Below, piece after piece: positions 59,507 to 64,000 of a stretch of DNA of 64,000 nt; positions within the stretch are counted from its first letter, which is position 1, and the number at the start of each line of letters is the position of its first letter. Origin of the DNA: Streptomyces sp. NBC_00234 (lineage in GTDB: Bacteria; Actinomycetota; Actinomycetes; Streptomycetales; Streptomycetaceae); NCBI RefSeq assembly GCF_036195325.1, contig NZ_CP108101.1:1798001-1862000 (forward strand), written 5' to 3'. The notes beneath the pieces are model-generated. The model searched no databases and was not told where the DNA came from. It saw only the letters and a list, made by a program, of their open reading frames with translations. Position numbers and translations under genes: made by a program.

Positions 59507-60505
59507 TCAGCCCTGGGTGCGCCTGCGGGCCACCACGGTGGCCGCCGCGCCCACGGCCAGCAGCAGAGCCGCTCCGCCCGCGATGTACGGCGTCGTGGAA
59601 CTGCCGCCGGTCTCCGCGAGGTTCGGCTCCTCGGCGGCCGGGGCGGGGTCGGAGCCGGTCTGCGGCTTCACCTCGCCCCCGCTCGAACCGCCGGTGGCTC
59701 CGTCGGTCGATCCACCGGTCGCACCGCCGGATGTTCCGCCGGTCGCACCGCCGTTGCCGGAGGAGCCGCCGTCGGTGCCGCCCGGCTTCTCGGGGGTCTT
59801 CGGCGTCTCGCAGGTCGCCTCGGCCAGCGTCACCTCTCCGTTCACCTCGGCGACGTTGAGGTCGAGCGGGTTCACGGCGACCTTGAGCTGCAACGCGACG
59901 GCCGCGGCGGTACGTGAGGTGGTGCTGGTCTTCGACAGGTCGAGGGTCACCTCACCGACGGCGGGCACGTCCACCCGTGTCGTTCCGCCTGCGGTGAGCG
60001 TGATCTTCTTGCCGAGGACCGAGACGTGCCCGAGCACGTTCGACTCCGCGACCGGCGTCTTCCCGACCTCGCAGACGGCGCTGGAGGTGACCTTCTCGAC
60101 CTCGATGAGCGAGAGGGCCGGCAGTCCGGGCACATGGACCGTGGCCTTCGCGAGGTTCGAGCGGCCCTCGGCCCGGTGCTCGTCGACGGTCGCCTCCGCC
60201 GTGGCCACGTCGGCCTTCAGGAGGCTGAAGGGGTTTCCGCCGTCCACACCGTCGAGTTCGACGCTGAGCGCGGTCTTCTCGGCACTCGCGGGAGCCTGCA
60301 CCTCGTTGAGCGTGGCCTTCAGCGGAACGTTGATCGTCTTGTTGACGAGTGAGACATCGAGCGCGGTACGGAGCACGACCGCGCTCGCCTTTCCGTCGCC
60401 GGTGACCGTGGTCGCCGTGGCGGCCTGCGCGGGAACGGCGGCAAGCAACGCGACGGGAGCGGCGGCGACCGCCAGGGCGGCGAGGCGGAAGGTGTTGCTG
60501 TTCAA
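59507..60505 (-). CDS. SCO1860-like LAETG sortase-anchored surface protein
   Basis: 332 residues. A signal peptide (about 1-27, ending PAQAA) is followed by an Ala/Val/Thr-rich ectodomain and a Gly/Ser/Thr-rich linker (about 245-285; GGSSGNGGATGGTSGG-type). The sortase signal LAETG is at 296-300, then a hydrophobic helix and an ARRR tail. LAXTG is the motif of class E sortases in Streptomyces. Surface protein of unknown function. It starts TTG at 60505 with GGGGGTT upstream, about 10 nt away. Confidence 0.87.
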   Translation of the reverse strand: MNSNTFRLAALAVAAAPVALLAAVPAQAATATTVTGDGKASAVVLRTALDVSLVNKTINVPLKATLNEVQAPASAEKTALSVELDGVDGGNPFSLLKADVATAEATVDEHRAEGRSNLAKATVHVPGLPALSLIEVEKVTSSAVCEVGKTPVAESNVLGHVSVLGKKITLTAGGTTRVDVPAVGEVTLDLSKTSTTSRTAAAVALQLKVAVNPLDLNVAEVNGEVTLAEATCETPKTPEKPGGTDGGSSGNGGATGGTSGGATGGSTDGATGGSSGGEVKPQTGSDPAPAAEEPNLAETGGSSTTPYIAGGAALLLAVGAAATVVARRRTQG

Positions 60506-60827
60506 GATGGTGGAACCCCCACAAGAGACATGGAGCCACCGGCGCTGCCCAATGGGGGACATCGCGGGCGCCGGTGGCCTCGACTCCGTGAATCTTTACG
60601 CACGGAGGGTGAACTGGTGGATACCTGAAGTGAGTTCACCCCAAAGGGGGGTTTCCGTGTGCGTATTCGAATTGTTCCGGCACGTGCGTTCCCCGGAGTC
60701 ACCCGTTTCACTGAACGCGCGTGGTGCGGCGGTCGACGAAGGGGGTGCGCGCAGAAGTGTTCCAACGAGACGCACCCACCCCGGTCACTGGCTGTCAACA
60801 CGGCGCCGCACCGGCCGGGCGGCCGGG
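60506..60827. other. Intergenic region upstream of the LAETG gene
   Basis: 322 bp with no gene. It must carry the promoter of the LAETG protein gene. ACCCC-aaa-GGGGGG near 60640 could form a small hairpin. The left part of the terminator hairpin (60816-60846) is at the right end. Confidence 0.4.
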
Positions 60828-60846
60828 TCAGCCGATCGGCCGCCCG
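60816..60846 (-). terminator. Hairpin over the amidohydrolase stop codon
   Basis: CGGGCGGCCG (60816-60825) pairs with CGGCCGCCCG (60837-60846). It includes the stop at 60828-60830 in the loop. Confidence 0.55.
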
Positions 60847-61928
60847 TTCAGCACGATCCTGCGGGGCGCCGCCAGCACCCGTACGTCGGCGCGCGGGTCC
60901 TCGTCGTACACCACCAGGTCGGCCGGGGCGCCCTCCTCCAGGACCGGGCGGCCGAGCCACTGCCGGGCGCCCCAGGCCGTCGCCGACAGGGCCTCGACGG
61001 GCGGGATGCCGGCCCTGACCAGTTCGGCGACCTCGGCCGCCACCAGACCGTGGGCCAGCGAGCCGCCCGCGTCGGTGCCGACGAAGACCGGGATGCCCGC
61101 GTCGTACGCGGAGCGCACGGTCTCGTAGCGGCGCTCGTGGAGCCGGCGCATATGGGCCGACCACCGGGGGAACTTCGCCTCGCCGCCCGCCGCCAGTTCC
61201 GGGAACGTGGCGATGTTGACCAGGGTCGGGACGATCGCCACGCCGCGCTCGGCGAAGAGCGGGATGGTGTCCTCGGTCAGCCCGGTCGCGTGCTCGATGC
61301 AGTCGATCCCGGCCTCCACGAGGTCGCGCAGCGCCGCCTCGGCGAAACAGTGGGCGGTGACCCGGGCGCCCAGCCGGTGCGCCTCGGCGATAGCCGCCTC
61401 GACCTCGGCGCGCGGCCAGCACGCCGTCAGGTCCCCGGCGTCCCGGTCGATCCAGTCACCGACCAGCTTCACCCAGCCGTCGCCGCGCCGGGCCTCGCGG
61501 GCCACGTAGGCGACCAGGTCGCCGGGCTCGATCTCATGGGCGTAGTTGCGGATGTACCGGCGGGTCCTGGCGATGTGGCGGCCGGCCCTGATGATCTTCG
61601 GCAGGTCCTCGCGGTCGTCGATCCACCGGGTGTCGGACGGTGATCCGGCGTCCCGGATGAGCAGCGTGCCGGCCTCCCGGTCGGTGAGGGCCTGCTTCTC
61701 GCTGGTCGCCTCGTCGACGGGGCCGTGGTGGTCCAGGCCGACATGGCAGTGCGCGTCCACCAGGCCCGGCAGCGCCCAGCCGGTGACGGTCACCGCGTCG
61801 TCGGCGCCCGGTGGCCGCTCGTAGGTGATCCGCCCGCCGACGGCCCACAGTTCGTCCCGGACCTCGTCCGGACCGACGAGCACCCGCCCCTTCACCCGCA
61901 GCACCTGCGGCTCTTCGTGATCGCTCAT
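60828..61928 (-). CDS. Metal-dependent amidohydrolase
   Basis: 366 residues, composite amidohydrolase fold. Metal ligands: His60 and His62 (DAHCHVG), a likely Lys in DGWVKLVGDW, His in VTAHCFAE, His in IEHATGL and Asp in FVGTDAGGS. It looks like imidazolonepropionase/prolidase-type hydrolases. Substrate unknown. ATG at 61928; upstream starts give a non-conserved Arg-rich N terminus. Divergent from the class V aminotransferase gene, 104 bp away. Confidence 0.87.
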   Translation of the reverse strand: MSDHEEPQVLRVKGRVLVGPDEVRDELWAVGGRITYERPPGADDAVTVTGWALPGLVDAHCHVGLDHHGPVDEATSEKQALTDREAGTLLIRDAGSPSDTRWIDDREDLPKIIRAGRHIARTRRYIRNYAHEIEPGDLVAYVAREARRGDGWVKLVGDWIDRDAGDLTACWPRAEVEAAIAEAHRLGARVTAHCFAEAALRDLVEAGIDCIEHATGLTEDTIPLFAERGVAIVPTLVNIATFPELAAGGEAKFPRWSAHMRRLHERRYETVRSAYDAGIPVFVGTDAGGSLAHGLVAAEVAELVRAGIPPVEALSATAWGARQWLGRPVLEEGAPADLVVYDEDPRADVRVLAAPRRIVLNGRPIG

Positions 61929-62032
61929 ACGCGGCACTGTACGAGGCCCTCGGTACCCTCGACCAAGCACTGTTCGTACGCGGACGGCTGACCGCACACC
62001 GAACCACCGACCGATCCGAAGAGAGCACCACC

Positions 62033-63139
62033 GTGACGCACCCCTTCCTCGACCTCGCCCCGCTCACCGCCGCGCACTTCGCGGCCGTCGAGCGGCGGGT
62101 GGCCGGTCTCCTCGCCACGCAGGCGGACGTCGTCATCATGCAGGGCGAGGCGCTGCTGCCCCTCGAAGGCTGCATCCGGGGCGGCGCGCGGCCCGGCTCG
62201 ACCGCGCTGAACGTCGTCACGGGGCCCTACGGGCAGACCTTCGGGAACTGGCTGCGGGACTGCGGTGCCGCGGTCGTCGACCTGACGGTGCCCTTCCACA
62301 CGGCGGTCACAGCCGACCAGGTCGCGCAGGCGCTGGCCGAGCACCCGGAGATCGACTTCGTCTCCCTGGTCCACGCCGAGGCGGCGACCGGCAACACCAA
62401 CCCGGTCGCCGAGATCGGTGAGGTGGTCCGGGCGCACGGCGCGCTGTTCATGCTGGACGCCGTCGCCTCGGTGGGCGCCGAGCCGCTGCTGCCCGACGCC
62501 TGGGGCGTCGACCTGTGCGTGATCGGCGCGCAGAAGGCGATGGGCGGGCCCGCCGGGGTGTCGGCGGTGTCGGTGAGCGAGCGCGCCTGGGAGCGCATCG
62601 CCGCCAACCCGCAGGCTCCGCGCCGCTCCTACCTCTCCCTCCTGGACTGGAAGGAGCGCTGGATCGACGGTGGCCGCACCACGCTGCTGCACGCGCCCGC
62701 GCAGCTGGAGATGCTGGCGCTCGAAGCGTGCGTGGAGCGGATCGAGAACGAGGGCCTCGACGCGCTGATCAGCCGGCACGCCCGGGCCGCCGCGGCGACC
62801 CGGGCGGGCGCCACGGCGCTCGGCGGGGGCCTGGAGCCGTATGTCGCGGACGCCCGTGAGGCGGCGCCGGTCGCCACGACGCTGCGCGCCCCGGCGGGAG
62901 TCGACGCCGCCTCGCTGGTCGCACGGGCGCTCGCGGCCGACCCCTCGCTGCCGCTGATCGCGGGTGGCGGGGCGCTGTCCAAGGAGATGATCCGGGTCAA
63001 TCACTACGGTGTGGACGCGACGCGGGGTGCGGTGCTGTCCTCGCTCGCGGCTCTGGGGTCGGCGCTCGCCGGCACGGGCCGGCAGGTCGATTTCGAGGCT
63101 GCCCGCAAGGCCGTGTCGGAAACCTGGCCGAACGAATAA
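62033..63139 (+). CDS. Class V PLP-dependent aminotransferase family protein
   Basis: 368 residues, fold type I. The PLP lysine is in IGAQKAMGGPAG. SLVHAEAATGNTNPV and LDAVASVGAEPL fit the alanine-glyoxylate aminotransferase/PucG-like group. Substrate unknown. GTG at 62033 with GAGAGCACC upstream. TAA stop, unusual in this GC-rich region, then a perfect 17-bp terminator. Confidence 0.87.
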   Translation: MTHPFLDLAPLTAAHFAAVERRVAGLLATQADVVIMQGEALLPLEGCIRGGARPGSTALNVVTGPYGQTFGNWLRDCGAAVVDLTVPFHTAVTADQVAQALAEHPEIDFVSLVHAEAATGNTNPVAEIGEVVRAHGALFMLDAVASVGAEPLLPDAWGVDLCVIGAQKAMGGPAGVSAVSVSERAWERIAANPQAPRRSYLSLLDWKERWIDGGRTTLLHAPAQLEMLALEACVERIENEGLDALISRHARAAAATRAGATALGGGLEPYVADAREAAPVATTLRAPAGVDAASLVARALAADPSLPLIAGGGALSKEMIRVNHYGVDATRGAVLSSLAALGSALAGTGRQVDFEAARKAVSETWPNE

Positions 63140-63155
63140 ATCCACAAGAATTCAC

Positions 63156-63197
63156 GAATGCGGGGAGCTGCTTTATCGAGAGCAGCTCCCCGCATTC
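63156..63197 (+). terminator. Terminator after the aminotransferase gene
   Basis: GAATGCGGGGAGCTGCT and AGCAGCTCCCCGCATTC pair perfectly around TTATCGAG and are followed by TTC. Confidence 0.85.
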
Positions 63198-63456
63198 TTC
63201 TGCCCGCTTTCCCCGACCCTAAACGTTAGAGCTTCAACAAGCCCGATCTTCGTAATTCGGGCAGGTCTCCGCGGAGTTACAGCGCTGTGACCGACTCCAC
63301 ACGGCAGGCGTTATGCCGGATAAATTCCGGTCAAATGGTGAGAAGTTGCCAGCGATTCGCGCGAAGGCACGCGCCCGCGTGATAACACAACGAGGTCATT
63401 CACCCAACCCCTTCCCTCGATGCAATTTTGATTTTTGCTGGGTAAATTCAATTCGC
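63198..63456 (+). promoter_or_regulatory. Upstream region of the ectoine operon
   Basis: 259 bp without a gene. Compared with the rest of the window it is AT-rich just before ectA (63420-63456). A weak GCCCGA...TCGGGC hairpin is at 63241-63262. It should hold the osmotically regulated ect promoter; no defined box could be assigned. Confidence 0.45.
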
Positions 63457-63987
63457 ATGACCGCAGCACCAGCAGATTTTGCACGTGCCCGAAGCGAATT
63501 CATCAGTATCGACACCCCGCGAGTGGAGGACGGAGCCGCGATCTGGCGCATTGCCCGCGACTCCGAGGTCCTGGACCTCAACTCCTCGTACAGCTACCTG
63601 CTGTGGTGCCGTGACTTCGCGGCGACCTCCGTGGTGGCCCGCGACGAGAACGGCGACGCCATCGCCTTCGTGACGGGATACATCCGCCCCGACCGCCCGC
63701 AGACGCTCGTCGTCTGGCAGGTGGCCGTCGACCAGGGGCACCGCGGGAAGGGACTGGCAGCCACCCTGCTGGACGCGCTGACCACGCGGGTCGCGGCCGA
63801 CCAGGGCCTGGCCGGGGTCGAGACGACCGTCACCCCGGACAACACCGCGTCCGACCGGCTGTTCACCTCCTACGCGCTCCGCCACGACGTGGCCCTGGAA
63901 CGCGAGGTGCTCTTCGACGGCGGGCTGTTCCCCGAGGGAACGCACCTGCCGGAGGTGCTGTACCGCATCGGCCCGTTCCACGTCTGA
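63457..63987 (+). CDS. ectA: L-2,4-diaminobutyric acid acetyltransferase
   Basis: 176 residues of the GNAT fold. Family landmarks: the substrate-binding segment LDLNSSYSYLLWCRDF, CoA-binding QVAVDQGHRGKGLAATLLDAL, VETTVTPDNTASDRLF and HLPEVLYRIG. It acetylates diaminobutyrate in ectoine synthesis, a compatible-solute pathway. ATG at 63457 begins the conserved domain; an open frame further upstream runs through AT-rich leader and is not used. The window ends just after this gene, so ectB and ectC are expected beyond. Confidence 0.95.
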   Translation: MTAAPADFARARSEFISIDTPRVEDGAAIWRIARDSEVLDLNSSYSYLLWCRDFAATSVVARDENGDAIAFVTGYIRPDRPQTLVVWQVAVDQGHRGKGLAATLLDALTTRVAADQGLAGVETTVTPDNTASDRLFTSYALRHDVALEREVLFDGGLFPEGTHLPEVLYRIGPFHV

Positions 63988-64000
63988 GCGCCGGACCGAG

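Noticed and set aside
1..64000. tRNA, rRNA, CRISPR arrays, transposases or prophage genes
   Set aside because: None recognised on either strand; no integrase or IS-like inverted repeat with a transposase frame was found.

Overview
The window is a chromosomal stretch of a high-GC actinomycete, almost certainly a Streptomyces. The reasons are the very high GC with strong third-position bias, frequent GTG/TTG starts, 4-nt stop/start overlaps, perfect GC hairpin terminators, and lineage-typical genes: a 'streptophobe' membrane protein, an LAETG sortase-anchored protein, DUF3099, the mabA/inhA-like fabG-fabI pair, and ectA. The gene order resembles, from memory, the core-chromosome region of S. 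coelicolor around SCO1804-SCO1864. I see no tRNA, rRNA, CRISPR array, insertion sequence or prophage. About 62 protein genes are supported; the first (QueA-like) is cut by the left edge, and the window ends just after ectA.

Layout. 1-8.0 kb: QueA-like 3' end, secreted SLT transglycosylase behind a structured leader, FHA-FHA-ABC-permease protein, streptophobe, serB, SixA-type phosphatase. 8.1-11.0 kb: small membrane proteins, and a CynX/NimT-type MFS exporter divergent from a FadR-type GntR regulator around a clear operator. 11.2-17.2 kb: fabG-fabI (FAS II), tldD-tldE, tyrS. 17.3-22 kb: stress-type small membrane protein, DUF3099, zinc-ribbon protein overlapping moaA, DUF485-SSS symporter pair. 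22-29.7 kb: secreted subtilase, MDR dehydrogenase, a coupled fatty-acid-hydroxylase/lysoplasmalogenase pair, a VIT-family transporter, then a TetR-controlled operon (acetoacetate-decarboxylase-like, SDR, two amidohydrolases) reaching 31.4 kb. 32-36.9 kb: DEDDh exonuclease-BRCT, zinc-ribbon protein, SURF1, GH15 glucanase/trehalase, active-site-deficient SDR. 36.9-40 kb: five-gene Asp23/AmaP operon and a divergent companion. 40-48.3 kb: crotonase, small HTH protein, ABC-F ATPase, zinc metallopeptidase, VOC protein, unknown repeat-like protein, hydrolase, class II aldolase. 48.5-50.1 kb: PHO-box-preceded phosphate transporter. 50.1-59.4 kb: cobalamin riboswitch and cobD-cobQ-chlID-cobO-cobB, then a ZIP transporter and a CobE-CobC fusion. 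59.5-64 kb: LAETG-anchored protein, amidohydrolase, class V aminotransferase, ectA (start of the ectoine operon).

How the genes work together. The B12 genes form one riboswitch-led, translationally coupled unit that lacks the CobN chelatase subunit and the corrin-ring methyltransferases inside this window. The pit pair is probably PhoP-regulated. Several units are poorly understood and worth attention: the TetR operon, the hydroxylase/lysoplasmalogenase pair (possible ether-lipid turnover), the Asp23 operon, and the alternative hairpins before the transglycosylase. These functional links are inferences from adjacency and motifs. No searches were run.
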